This document shows, one piece after another, positions 39,377 through 48,101 of a stretch of DNA of 64,000 bases (position 1 is the first letter of the stretch; every line of letters starts with the position of its first letter). Source of the DNA: Bacillota bacterium (GTDB lineage: Bacteria > Bacillota > UBA4882 > UBA10575). The notes beneath the pieces were generated by a model that was not told the DNA's origin, ran no database searches, and saw nothing but the letters and a program-made list of their open reading frames with translations. Location of the stretch: assembly GCA_012837715.1 (NCBI GenBank), contig DUQR01000041.1, positions 86,696 through 150,695 on the forward strand, given 5' to 3'. A program made the position numbers and the translations under genes.

Positions 39377-39405
39377 ATTATATCAGGTTGATTAACTAGT
39401 GTCAA
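39377..39405 (-). promoter_or_regulatory. Consensus SigA promoter of the ilv-leu operon
   Basis: TTGACA (39400-39405), exactly 17 bases, TATAAT (39377-39382) on the minus strand, about 25 bases before the T-box begins. Both hexamers are perfect. Confidence 0.92.
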
Positions 39406-39547
39406 GATAATTATTGTGTATACATGTAAAGGTCAAATGAATATTAATACAATGTTTTGGATCCGCACTTAAGGGGGCTGAGCTTGGGAATACTCTAAGC
39501 AATGCACCGGAACAAGAAAATGCCATCGGTCACGGGGGAGTTTATAA

Positions 39548-39576
39548 CTGGCATCGAAAAGGCTGCCTAGTATAAT
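39548..39576 (+). promoter_or_regulatory. Probable promoter for the three barrel-domain genes
   Basis: CTGGCA (39548-39553), 17 bases, TATAAT (39571-39576). The transcript would carry a leader of about 230 bases that includes repeat copy B. Confidence 0.5.
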
Positions 39577-39651
39577 TTAACAACGAATCAACAATTAGGA
39601 AAAGGGTTCTTTCGACACCAGGATGAAATATATGTCAACTGGCGATCAAAT

Positions 39652-39781
39652 CAAGCTTTTGCGTTGTAACCAATAAAGTTGCAACCAAGTAAAAAGATAC
39701 CCAGGCAATATATTGTTCAGCTTAAATCGGGCGATCAAGATATTGGAATTGTTAATGCTTAGAACAACGCAAAAAGCCCTC
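39652..39781 (-). repeat. Dispersed inverted-end element, copy B (130 bp, reverse orientation)
   Basis: Ends AAGCTTTTGCGTTGTAACC (left) and ACAACGCAAAAAGCCCTC (right); reversed, it reads like copy A and shares the inner word AACAATTCCAAT with copy C. It sits 31 bases before the start of the gene at 39813. Confidence 0.85.
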
Positions 39782-39812
39782 AGAGTATAACAGTACATAA
39801 GGGAGGTTCATA

Positions 39813-40274
39813 ATGAAAAAATTCCTGTTCTCCGCTTTAATCTTAGTATTTTTAATCGGCGCTGGGACCGGACCGGTCGCGGCCGCTGATTTTCCGAAAG
39901 ATGCCCAGATCTTACCCTCAAGTTTCTTAAATATCTATTGGATCGATAAAGCTTTCTGTATGGGACTTAAACAACGCCTTTTTACCCCGGTCTACGCTAC
40001 GGCCAATCTTGATTTTGATTCAGCCTCCACCGACCTGACCCTTAGCTTAGGCCTGGCCTATGTGCTCCCGAAAGAAGAATGGCTTTTCCAGATCATCCCG
40101 ATTAACCTCTACTTTTACGCCGGAGGGGGCTGGCAGTATACCCGTAACCAAGGCCAACAAAATAGTTACCTTCTCATTGGCGCCAACTTTCTCTTCCTCT
40201 TCACCGAATCAGTTTATCCCTTAGGTCATGAGGTTAAGCCGCAATTCCGGTCAGGGTTTAGCATTAAATTCTAA
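39813..40274 (+). CDS. Secreted small protein with barrel-like C-terminal domain (paralogue 1)
   Basis: A 153-residue protein: signal peptide (MKKFLFSALILVFLIGAG, cleavage near VAAA), then about 120 residues of alternating hydrophobic and polar strands with glycine-rich turns (FYAGGGWQYT, YLLIGANFLFLF) and the C-terminus RSGFSIKF. The terminal Phe and strand pattern resemble small outer-membrane beta-barrels. The same domain recurs in the next two genes (shared LKxRL, YGGGxxQ/YxFS and YPxG/W regions). I know no named family for it. GGGAGG precedes the ATG; 15 bases separate it from the next gene, so the three are probably one operon. Confidence 0.85.
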   Translation: MKKFLFSALILVFLIGAGTGPVAAADFPKDAQILPSSFLNIYWIDKAFCMGLKQRLFTPVYATANLDFDSASTDLTLSLGLAYVLPKEEWLFQIIPINLYFYAGGGWQYTRNQGQQNSYLLIGANFLFLFTESVYPLGHEVKPQFRSGFSIKF

Positions 40275-40289
40275 AGGAGGAAAATTTAC

Positions 40290-41729
40290 ATGCGACATCT
40301 CCCCTTCCGTATTTTTAGCGGTGCGCTCTGGGTGTTTTTGTTCGTATTAATCTGCCCGCAAGGAGCCATACTGGCCGCGACCGATTCCTATTACACCAAG
40401 GAGTCTTTTTCCATCACTCCAGGCGGTTCTGTAGTGGTGGAAGCTGCCTTTCATGATGTGGAGGTGAAGATCACCTCCGGGCCCTCCATTGAGGTTGAAG
40501 TAAAGATGGAGTTTACAGCCGCTTCCAGGCGAAACGTCCAGAGATTAATCGACGAATATAATCCGGTCTTTACGGTAGACCATGGTCTCCTGCATATTCG
40601 TTCTGCCACTGACAAATCCCTAAACTTTCTCGGGTCTTATCATTGCGCGGGCTCAATCAAACTCACCGTCCCGTCCGCTACCAACCTGGAAATCAAGACC
40701 GCTTCCGGAACCTGTTCCTTCCATGATGTTGACACCGAAACCGTCGTCGCAACCACCGCCTCCGGCGACATCTCCTTTCGCGGAACAGTCCAAAACTTAA
40801 ACACCCATACTGCCTCCGGGGATATCTCTCTCCGTGGAACCGTCGAAAACTTTACCGCCCACACCGCTTCCGGCGAGATCCGGGCGGAATTCGCCAGGCC
40901 GGCAGTTTCCGTCGAAGCCCATTCTAATAGCGGAGGGATCCGGATGAACGGACCCGTCAAGAAAGGTAATTTTAATTGCATTGCCGGGGATATAAAATTG
41001 CTTGGCCTGCGTGGAGGAACAATCAACGCCTCGACGGTGAGCGGTGATTTCTCCGCCTCCTGGGAATCCATCTTTGAACCGACTTTCTTGTCGGCTAAAT
41101 CGGTCTCCGGCTCCCTCCGGCTTTACTTCCCGAAGGACGCCAGGATCGCAGGGGAAATCAACACTAGTGCTGGCAGGATCCGGACGAATTTCCCAGGAAG
41201 CTTCGGAAATAAGGGCAATTCCTTCTTCCTTCAAGAGAGCGAGGCCAATGTGGAAGTCTTCGCCTCCACGGTCAGTGGTTCCGTGGCCCTACTCGCCCAA
41301 GGAGATCTGGCTTTCGCTCCATACGAAACCATGGAAGAAGTGGAAACGCTGGTGGATGAGTTTAAACTCCACCCTCATGACCCGGCGCCGGTGGCCATTT
41401 TAAACCTCTACTCCTATGAAAAGATGTTAACTCCGGGTTTGAAATTCCGTCTGGGCGATGGTCTTTACGCCACTGGCAATATAGAATACTCCTACCGGGA
41501 ACGGGATTTAAATCTGCAGCTTGGAGCGGTTTATTCCTTCCCCTATGACTTTTGCTTACTTTCTTTTTATGGGGGAGGCGGGGTCCAATTCTCCACGAAA
41601 AAGGGGATTCAGTACCCCTATATACTGATCGGTGCTAATTATTTTTCCTTTCTCTTCTCCGAACTGGTTTATCCCTGGGCAATCGATACGCCTCCCCGTT
41701 CCCGTTTCGGTTTAAAGATCAACTTCTAA
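40290..41729 (+). CDS. Secreted DUF4097-like beta-helix protein fused to the barrel-like domain (paralogue 2)
   Basis: A 479-residue protein: signal peptide (about 1-30), a beta-strand repeat region (about 45-335) of the DUF4097 adhesin-like type, and the same C-terminal domain as its neighbours (about 365-479, ending RSRFGLKINF). The centre holds near-identical 18-residue repeats beginning TASGDISFRGTV and TASGDISLRGTV, also visible as a 54-base DNA repeat around 40757-40880. DUF4097 proteins are exported beta-helical folds of unclear role. The fusion to a possible membrane barrel suggests surface display or anchoring; this is inference. AAAGGAGG precedes the ATG. Confidence 0.87.
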   Translation: MRHLPFRIFSGALWVFLFVLICPQGAILAATDSYYTKESFSITPGGSVVVEAAFHDVEVKITSGPSIEVEVKMEFTAASRRNVQRLIDEYNPVFTVDHGLLHIRSATDKSLNFLGSYHCAGSIKLTVPSATNLEIKTASGTCSFHDVDTETVVATTASGDISFRGTVQNLNTHTASGDISLRGTVENFTAHTASGEIRAEFARPAVSVEAHSNSGGIRMNGPVKKGNFNCIAGDIKLLGLRGGTINASTVSGDFSASWESIFEPTFLSAKSVSGSLRLYFPKDARIAGEINTSAGRIRTNFPGSFGNKGNSFFLQESEANVEVFASTVSGSVALLAQGDLAFAPYETMEEVETLVDEFKLHPHDPAPVAILNLYSYEKMLTPGLKFRLGDGLYATGNIEYSYRERDLNLQLGAVYSFPYDFCLLSFYGGGGVQFSTKKGIQYPYILIGANYFSFLFSELVYPWAIDTPPRSRFGLKINF

Positions 41730-41795
41730 GGCATTTTGCGTTTACTTGATTTCATCAAAAAAGCAAGGCGAAAACCTTTTAAGGAGGATATAACC

Positions 41796-42242
41796 ATGAA
41801 AAAACATACTAGGATCCCGCTCCTTTTTCTAGTGGTCTTCCTTTTCCTGGTCCTGACCCCGGCCAGTGTTTCCGCAAGCGAAAATAAGAGTCAAGCCAAG
41901 GAGACCAGCGGTTTTCTCCAGTTATATAAGACCGAAAATAATCTTGCCAGCGGTTTAAAGCTCCGCCTGTGGCGCAATCTCCATACCGGGGCCAACATTG
42001 AGTATTACGCTTCCAATCGTGATACCAAATTGCATCTTACCGGGATCTACCTTTTACCCCATGAATTTATATTCTTCCGCTTTTATGGCGGCGCCGGTTA
42101 TCAGTTTTCCCGAAAGAAGGACGGTGAATTTCCCTATCTGGTCTTAGGTAGCCATTACGTGTTTTTATTCTCCGAAGTGCTGTACCCCTGGAAGGACGAA
42201 GCCGCGCCTTTAGTGCGGTTTGGTTTCAGCTTTGACTTCTAA
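41796..42242 (+). CDS. Secreted small protein with barrel-like C-terminal domain (paralogue 3)
   Basis: A 148-residue protein with signal peptide (MKKHTRIPLLFLVVFLFLVL, cleavage near SVSA) and the shared domain: GLKLRLWRNLHTGANIEYY, FRFYGGAGYQFSRK and the end RFGFSFDF. The ATG at 41796 is chosen over 41736 because AAGGAGG lies eight bases before it. It is the last gene of the trio; its stop codon touches repeat copy C. The function is unknown. Confidence 0.85.
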   Translation: MKKHTRIPLLFLVVFLFLVLTPASVSASENKSQAKETSGFLQLYKTENNLASGLKLRLWRNLHTGANIEYYASNRDTKLHLTGIYLLPHEFIFFRFYGGAGYQFSRKKDGEFPYLVLGSHYVFLFSEVLYPWKDEAAPLVRFGFSFDF

Positions 42243-42322
42243 GCTTTTTACGTTGTTCTTCGCATTAACAATTCCAATTCAATAGGATTGGAATCCTTAT
42301 TGGTGATAAAACAGAAAGCTTT
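42241..42322 (+). repeat. Dispersed inverted-end element, copy C (82 bp, decayed right end)
   Basis: Left end AAGCTTTTTACGTTGTTC, inner AACAATTCCAATTC; the right end TTATTGGTGATAAAACAGAA is a worn version of the usual TTATTGGTTACAACGCAAA. It fills the space between two convergent genes and may help end both transcripts. Confidence 0.7.
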
Positions 42323-42332
42323 TCTAAGGTAT

Positions 42333-45300
42333 TTACCCCCATTTCCGCTCGGAAGGCCACAGGGTCATCCGTTGATAACCCGCTTCAAAGCCGATGGCGG
42401 TGAGGGCTTCCTTGATCCAGCTTCGGTTGGGCGGTTCACCGTTAAAACTGTGGACAATAATCTTCTGGTCCGGATAAGCCGGATATAAAACGGCCATCAG
42501 CGCCTTCAGCCCCTCCTCCACAACAGCAGGGGGAACCGGGCCCAAGGTTTGAAGACGAAGGTTCCGCCCCGCAGCGGTCAAAATTGGCCGGCCGTCGGCA
42601 AAAACAAGATAATCGCCGGTGGGTTTTTGGGCTTCCGGTGTCTCCCGCCACTCCGTTACATACAGGAATGGGTTGGCCGGATCGGACCAAGTTAAGGCCC
42701 AGAACCGGGCGGACTGTTTACCGGAGGTGCCCAAGACGGCTAAAGCTTGTGGGAGCGCATATTGAACTCCGCTTAACCCCTTGATGAAATAGCCCCGGTG
42801 CACCCGGCCGACATTCTCCAAGGCGCCAAAGAGCGGAGCGATCTCACCCCAGGTGATCCCCTCCGCCTGCGCGATTTCCCGGCAGACAATACCATACCGG
42901 TTCAGTAAGGACCGAATCCGCATTTCCTTGGCCTTCTTCACGGGAGGCAGCACTGACCATCTCCCCATCTGGGCCATAATCGCCGGTTGGATTACCCCGT
43001 AGGCCCCGACCCGGGCTTGGGGTTTAGTTCTCAGCATGTAGCGGACCGGGCCAAAGGAATCATTGGTGATCATCCCTTGGAGCATGAGTTCTTCCAAGGC
43101 CTCCCAAACAGTAGGGGTTGGGAGGCGGGTCGCGCTTAAGAGAAAAGGTAAGCTCTCGGCTCCTCGCTTTTGGAGCAAATCCAAAATTAACCGGGCATTC
43201 CCGGATAACCCGGCCAGCAGCGGTGTTTCCCTACTCTCTTCTCCTGCGTTACGCTGAGGCTCAGCTTCCAGCGGGCTTTGTTTCTCGCTTGGTTGCTCGC
43301 CCTCGGTCCCGATAGGAGGCATTTCTCCGGAGCCGAAAAGCGGCTCAAGACTATCCCCAGATAGTAAAGGCGCTTCGATCATGATCTGGATTTTTTCGGC
43401 CGTTCCCCGGGCGCGCCAATGAAACTGCCCACTGGCAAAGATCATATCGAAGAGGGAAGGTTTGTACCCCCGCACTCTGGTGGGAAGCAGATGCTCTTCC
43501 CATTCGGCGGCCGGAAACCACCGGCCAGAGAGCTGGGTTAAGGTTTCAACCAGTCCTTCCGTTTCGCTTCGCCCCCCCGTCACCCCTTGCCAACGGGCAA
43601 GGAAGGCCGCATACTCCTCCGGTTCCCGGAGACAAGTACGGGCTTTGAGCTCCTGCCGTCTCCGGACCAAGCTTCGCCGGTGGATTTCGCTGAGGATCTC
43701 CGGATCACACCACTCTTCCTCTGTACCGTCGGGGAGATACTCACCGGCTTCCGCCAGGCCGACAGCGGCCAAAAGGGCCAGTTCTTCCTCCACCTCCGGC
43801 AGGGTTAACCCGTAACGGGCGGCCAACTCCCGGGCGGTAAAGGGTCCATGGGTCCGGACATACCGCTGGATAATCCGGGCTTTTGCCTCCCGGTAAGCTA
43901 TGGAGGACGCTGTTCCTTCCCGAACCGCGGCTCCCGGTAGGATCGTTAAATAGGTCTTTAACTCCTCCCGGTTGACCCACCACCGCCCGCCGGTTTCACC
44001 GTCTCCGGCTTCATTTCCACTGTTAACTTTGGTCTCAACCCCGTGGTTCGTCATGCCCTTGACTGTAGGGTTAGTTGTAGGCACCGCCTTGGGCTCCACC
44101 CGGACCAAGCTGGCAACCCCTTTGGCTTGTAAAACAGAGAGGATTGCCCTCACCTCCGCTTCCCGTTGGGGGAAAGCCTCGGCGATCTCGTGTTCGGTTA
44201 GATCCCCACACCGTTCCAACCAGTAACGGACCCGCTCCTCGTTGGGCTCTTTCGCCACAAAGTCGATCCCACGGGCTTTCCGGTCCACTTCCTGGATGAT
44301 GTCAGTCCGGAATAATTGGCGAAAACCGCTCTGACCAACGATTCGTTTTAACGTCGCCGCGCCCAGCCCAAAGAGGCGTTTGCCCCCTTCCACCTTTGGG
44401 GTATCGGTATCGTACATGAACCCGGCCACAAAGTTAAAGAGGTGACCGTGGGCAAAGGGCGAAGGTGTGGGGCGCTGCTTTCGGTAAATTTCGATCTCAC
44501 CCCCCTGGATCCCCTGAAGAACCGTGCGGAGGGCTTCCAGATCCAAATAATCCTGGAAAATTTCACGGTATGTCTCAGCAACCAAAGGGAAATCCTCATG
44601 TTTGGCAACGGTCTGCAGCAAATTCCCGGCCTTAATCCGGGCTAACCAGAGAGGTAACCGCTTTCCGCCATAACCGCCCCGGGGCATCACCAACGAACGC
44701 TGGGCGCAATGGCGAAAAACCGCGCCAAAAAGCGGCGTTCCGGCCAAAGCCTTGCCCAATTCTTCCTCGAGCCGATCGGTTGTCAAGGCTAACCAATCGA
44801 TCACTGGCGGCTTGGTTTTCCCCGACACACTGAACATAATTCCATCATCCTGGGTCGTAAAAGCGAACTTTTCCCCCAAGCGCGCTTCCCAAGCGGTGTT
44901 GATCAATAAAGCCAACGCCAGATGGAGCCTGTTACCAAAGGGGGAATGGAGCAAAAGACGCCACTCGCCGGCTTCATCCGGAAACTCCTCAAGGACAAGC
45001 CGACGGTCGGTGGGTAAATAATCAACCGCCCGCTTTTGGGCGACCAGATACTTCTGGAGATTCTTCGCTACCTCCGGATCGAGGCCATACTCGGTTTGGA
45101 GGGAGGAGAGGAGGTTGTCCGCCTCCAGCTTTGCTTCCAACTCCCCCAGGAAAGCGCCGATCCGCTTCCCCAGTTCGTAGGAACGACCACCCTGGTCCGC
45201 CTTCCAAAAGGGGACTTGGGCCTCGCCCTTGCCCGCTGGGGAAACAAGGACCCGGTCCTGCCGGATCTCTTCAATCCGCCAGACCGAAGTCCCTAGAACA

Positions 45301-46958
45301 AACCGGTCGTTCAACCGTCGTTCGTACACAAACTCTTCATCCAATTCGCCCAAGCGTAAGTTGGACCCGGTCAGATAAACTCCAAAATAGCCCCGGTCCG
45401 GGATTGTGCCGCCAGCGGTGTAGACCAGCATCTTCCCGTAAGCATCCGGTTTAATTACTCCCCCAGTCCGGTCCCAATAGAGGCGGGGACGGATCTCCAT
45501 ATACTCCTTGGCTTCATAACTCCCGCTGAGCATGGCCAGCACCCGTTCGAAATCGGCCCGGGCCAGGGTATGATAATTATAGGCCGACTTCACTATCTGC
45601 CAGGCCTTCTCCACTTTCACCTCGCCGGTGGCGGTCATCGCCACCAGTTGTTGGGCTAAGATATCCAGGCAGTTTTGGGGGGCTTTCATCTGCTCGACCC
45701 GACCTGTCTTCATCTCCCGGAGCAAAGCAACCGCTTCCAGAAGGTCAGCCCGGTTTTTGGGAATGATCCGTCCCTTACTGGGCAGATTGATCACATGTCC
45801 GGCCCGGCCCACCCGCTGTAAACCCCGGGCCACCTCCTTGGGCGACTCCAGTTGGATTACCAGATCAATCTCACCCACATCGATGCCCAACTCCAAGGAG
45901 GCGGTCGCCACCACACACGGAAGCTTCCCCGCCTTTAATCGGCTTTCCACTTCAAGCCGGATCTCCCGGGCTAGACTACCATGATGGGTCCGGGCGATCT
46001 CTTCTCCGGCGATCTTATTCAGATTAGCCGTCACCCGTTCAGCCAACCGCCGGTTGTTGACGAAAACCAGCGTTGTGCGGTGCTGGCGCACCAAATCCAC
46101 CACTTTTTGGTAGATCGACGGCCAGATTGATTTCTCCGGCAACTCCCGCAGGTTCGGGACGGGAAGAGTCATCTTCAGATCCAGTTCTTTCCGTTGGCCG
46201 GTGTCGACAATCGTCACCGGCCGGGGCCGTCGCTCCCCGGTCACCGGACCCGGTTCGTACCCGCCGAGAAAGGCCGCCACTGCCTCGAGCGGGCGAATGG
46301 TGGCGGATAAACCAATCCGCTGCAAACTTCTTCCCGGCCCGGCCGCCTCCGCCACCAGACTTTGCAGGCGTTCCAAGGAAAGGGCTAGATGGACGCCACG
46401 TTTTTCCGTAAAGAGCGTATGAATTTCATCCACAATCAAACAGCGGACGGTCTTTAAGATCTCCCGGGCCTTGGAGGATAACATCAAAAAAAGCGACTCG
46501 GGAGTAGTAATCAGAATCTGTGGCGGCTGACGCAACATCCGTTGCCGCTCAGACCCGGGAGTATCACCACTCCGCACCGCTCTGGTGATCTCCGGCAGTT
46601 CCCGCCCCAGCTTCGCGCTGTATTCCCGGATACCCTTAAGGGGGAGTTCCAAGTTGCGGTAGATGTCGTTATTCAGGGCTTTCAGCGGAGAGACGTACAA
46701 AACCTTCACCCCGCGGTTCTTCGCCGCCCCCAGCTTCAACGTCTCCGTTTCCTGCTCCATCTCGCGGTAAAGCCCGTCAATGGCCTTTAAAAAAGCCGCC
46801 AGTGTCTTTCCGGAACCGGTCGGCGCCAAAAGGAGCACATTCTCCCCGGCGGCGATCCGCGGCCATCCTTCCGCTTGGGGCGGGGTGGGTGTGCCGAATC
46901 TCTCGGTAAACCATTGGGCAACAAGGGGATGGAAGGCTTGTAAGGATGGATGAATCAT
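42333..46958 (-). CDS. lhr: Lhr-family large DEAD/DEAH-box helicase
   Basis: A 1541-residue superfamily 2 helicase, about the length of full Lhr proteins. Motif I APTGSGKT (residues 45-52), motif II DEIH (177-180), motif III GLSATIRP, motif VI region GLQRVGRAGHV; then the Lhr winged-helix and beta-barrel core and a long C-terminal region with repeated winged helices. Lhr proteins are 3'-5' ATP-dependent helicases on RNA:DNA or DNA, linked to mutagen tolerance. A Gln- and Glu-rich linker (about residues 1200-1240, EGEQPSEKQSPLEAEPQRN) separates parts of the C-terminal region. The gene stands alone and has a GAGGTG site before the ATG. Confidence 0.95.
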   Translation of the reverse strand: MIHPSLQAFHPLVAQWFTERFGTPTPPQAEGWPRIAAGENVLLLAPTGSGKTLAAFLKAIDGLYREMEQETETLKLGAAKNRGVKVLYVSPLKALNNDIYRNLELPLKGIREYSAKLGRELPEITRAVRSGDTPGSERQRMLRQPPQILITTPESLFLMLSSKAREILKTVRCLIVDEIHTLFTEKRGVHLALSLERLQSLVAEAAGPGRSLQRIGLSATIRPLEAVAAFLGGYEPGPVTGERRPRPVTIVDTGQRKELDLKMTLPVPNLRELPEKSIWPSIYQKVVDLVRQHRTTLVFVNNRRLAERVTANLNKIAGEEIARTHHGSLAREIRLEVESRLKAGKLPCVVATASLELGIDVGEIDLVIQLESPKEVARGLQRVGRAGHVINLPSKGRIIPKNRADLLEAVALLREMKTGRVEQMKAPQNCLDILAQQLVAMTATGEVKVEKAWQIVKSAYNYHTLARADFERVLAMLSGSYEAKEYMEIRPRLYWDRTGGVIKPDAYGKMLVYTAGGTIPDRGYFGVYLTGSNLRLGELDEEFVYERRLNDRFVLGTSVWRIEEIRQDRVLVSPAGKGEAQVPFWKADQGGRSYELGKRIGAFLGELEAKLEADNLLSSLQTEYGLDPEVAKNLQKYLVAQKRAVDYLPTDRRLVLEEFPDEAGEWRLLLHSPFGNRLHLALALLINTAWEARLGEKFAFTTQDDGIMFSVSGKTKPPVIDWLALTTDRLEEELGKALAGTPLFGAVFRHCAQRSLVMPRGGYGGKRLPLWLARIKAGNLLQTVAKHEDFPLVAETYREIFQDYLDLEALRTVLQGIQGGEIEIYRKQRPTPSPFAHGHLFNFVAGFMYDTDTPKVEGGKRLFGLGAATLKRIVGQSGFRQLFRTDIIQEVDRKARGIDFVAKEPNEERVRYWLERCGDLTEHEIAEAFPQREAEVRAILSVLQAKGVASLVRVEPKAVPTTNPTVKGMTNHGVETKVNSGNEAGDGETGGRWWVNREELKTYLTILPGAAVREGTASSIAYREAKARIIQRYVRTHGPFTARELAARYGLTLPEVEEELALLAAVGLAEAGEYLPDGTEEEWCDPEILSEIHRRSLVRRRQELKARTCLREPEEYAAFLARWQGVTGGRSETEGLVETLTQLSGRWFPAAEWEEHLLPTRVRGYKPSLFDMIFASGQFHWRARGTAEKIQIMIEAPLLSGDSLEPLFGSGEMPPIGTEGEQPSEKQSPLEAEPQRNAGEESRETPLLAGLSGNARLILDLLQKRGAESLPFLLSATRLPTPTVWEALEELMLQGMITNDSFGPVRYMLRTKPQARVGAYGVIQPAIMAQMGRWSVLPPVKKAKEMRIRSLLNRYGIVCREIAQAEGITWGEIAPLFGALENVGRVHRGYFIKGLSGVQYALPQALAVLGTSGKQSARFWALTWSDPANPFLYVTEWRETPEAQKPTGDYLVFADGRPILTAAGRNLRLQTLGPVPPAVVEEGLKALMAVLYPAYPDQKIIVHSFNGEPPNRSWIKEALTAIGFEAGYQRMTLWPSERKWG

Positions 46959-47255
46959 GAAAAGGCACCTCGTGTGTTCATTATCACTGGTGGATCACAT
47001 TTTCGAAATCACGTGGATCATGTATTCGTTGACAATCGCAACCTCGTGAAGATTAACCAATCCATGTGAAGGCAAACTATTTTATTCCATTTATATCTTC
47101 CCTTCAGAAAAGTATTTTCCTTCACTTAAACAACAGGAGCAACAAAAGATAGAGGTTCCCGTAAACTTATTTAAAACATTTTATCTTATAACCAATTAGA
47201 AAATAAACTACCGCCTTCCCATATAAAGATTCGATGTACTAAGAATCACCAACGC

Positions 47256-47399
47256 TTATTGAACTTTCAACTTCTGAACGGCATAAATTGGGATAATTTG
47301 ATTGGTGGTGCTGTAAGCTTTGCGGTTATCACTGGAAGTATAATCGGAGCACCTGCGGTTTCAATTGGCGCTACCCTATTCGGAATACCTATACACTGA
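47256..47399 (+). other. Glycine-rich hydrophobic peptide frame, bacteriocin-like, start unclear
   Basis: A frame ending at 47399 encodes NGINWDNLIGGAVSFAVITG then SIIGAPAVSIGATLFGIPIH. The pattern of GxxxG spacings and small residues resembles class II bacteriocin cores. There is no in-frame ATG or ribosome site; a TTG at 47259 is the only candidate start, so the gene may be decayed or the frame spurious. The rest of 46959-47456 holds nothing else I can support. Confidence 0.35.
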
Positions 47400-47456
47400 C
47401 TCGTGCATTTGATTAATTAATATATTTACAATGTCAACACTGGTATCACTTTCAAA

Positions 47457-47660
47457 GTGGAAAGTCAAACCTTTATGGTTTTAACCCTTTTATGGGAAGT
47501 ATGGTACGTATTGTTTAATGGTACTTCTTATTTTGCTCATCGTTCGTCCAACGGAAAGATAAAACTACACAATAATAGTTACCTGATCTGGGGTTTATTC
47601 GTACCCTATAATGCTATTTTTGCACTGACATGTTATTTATTTCTAAAATTCAGATTATAA
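47457..47660 (+). CDS. Possible small membrane protein, unrecognised
   Basis: A 67-residue frame beginning at GTG, with two hydrophobic segments (about MVLTLLWEVWYVLF and YLIWGLFVPYNAIFALTCYL) separated by a basic loop. No ribosome binding site is seen before the GTG; the frame is open back to 47421. It follows the glycine-rich peptide frame by 58 bases in the same reading frame, so an immunity-like or partner role is conceivable, but the evidence is only position and hydrophobicity. Confidence 0.35.
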   Translation: MESQTFMVLTLLWEVWYVLFNGTSYFAHRSSNGKIKLHNNSYLIWGLFVPYNAIFALTCYLFLKFRL

Positions 47661-47895
47661 TTCTATTCTATCAGCATTAATCGAAGTAACAAACTATTCC
47701 TAGCCTGGCGGAAAGCAGCTTAACCTGGTGGGGTCCCAATGGGAAATTACGAACTAAACTTGACACAATCTATTTTTTCAAAGATTAACTTCCATTAAAT
47801 AACTTAAAAATAATTTATACACCTACTCTTAAGAGGGTAGATTTTACCTTTTCAAATAAGGAGGGGGAAGCTGATCAGCAGGACGTCCCCTTTTC

Positions 47896-47924
47896 TTGAC
47901 TTTTCGTGGCCTTTAGTATAGAAT
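47896..47924 (+). promoter_or_regulatory. SigA-type promoter of the TrpXYZ-like ABC operon
   Basis: TTGACT (47896-47901), 17 bases, TAGAAT (47919-47924), giving a leader of about 170 bases. The DNA from 47661 to 47895 shows nothing recognisable. Confidence 0.8.
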
Positions 47925-47980
47925 TGTTTTAACTTATAACAGCAGTTTGGTAGAACGGTAGGAAATAAGAAGGGACAGAC

Positions 47981-48067
47981 GATAACCGCCACCCATGGAG
48001 AGATGGGGGTTATCTGCTCTGTTTTGCAAGAATGATACGCTCCTGCCGGAGCGCTTTTCTTTTTTCC
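47981..48067 (+). promoter_or_regulatory. Structured leader with intrinsic terminator (attenuator or riboswitch of unknown class)
   Basis: A long hairpin pairs GATAACC with GGTTATC and CCCAT with ATGGG (47981-48014). It is followed by a terminator CGCTCC-TGCC-GGAGCG with a long T-rich tail (48038-48067), placed just before the start of the ABC binding-protein gene. This layout predicts control by premature termination. It does not match a T-box, and I could not match any riboswitch I know. Confidence 0.6.
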
Positions 48068-48101
48068 ACCAGGAAACCAAGGAAAAAGGAGAGTGGACAC
48101 T

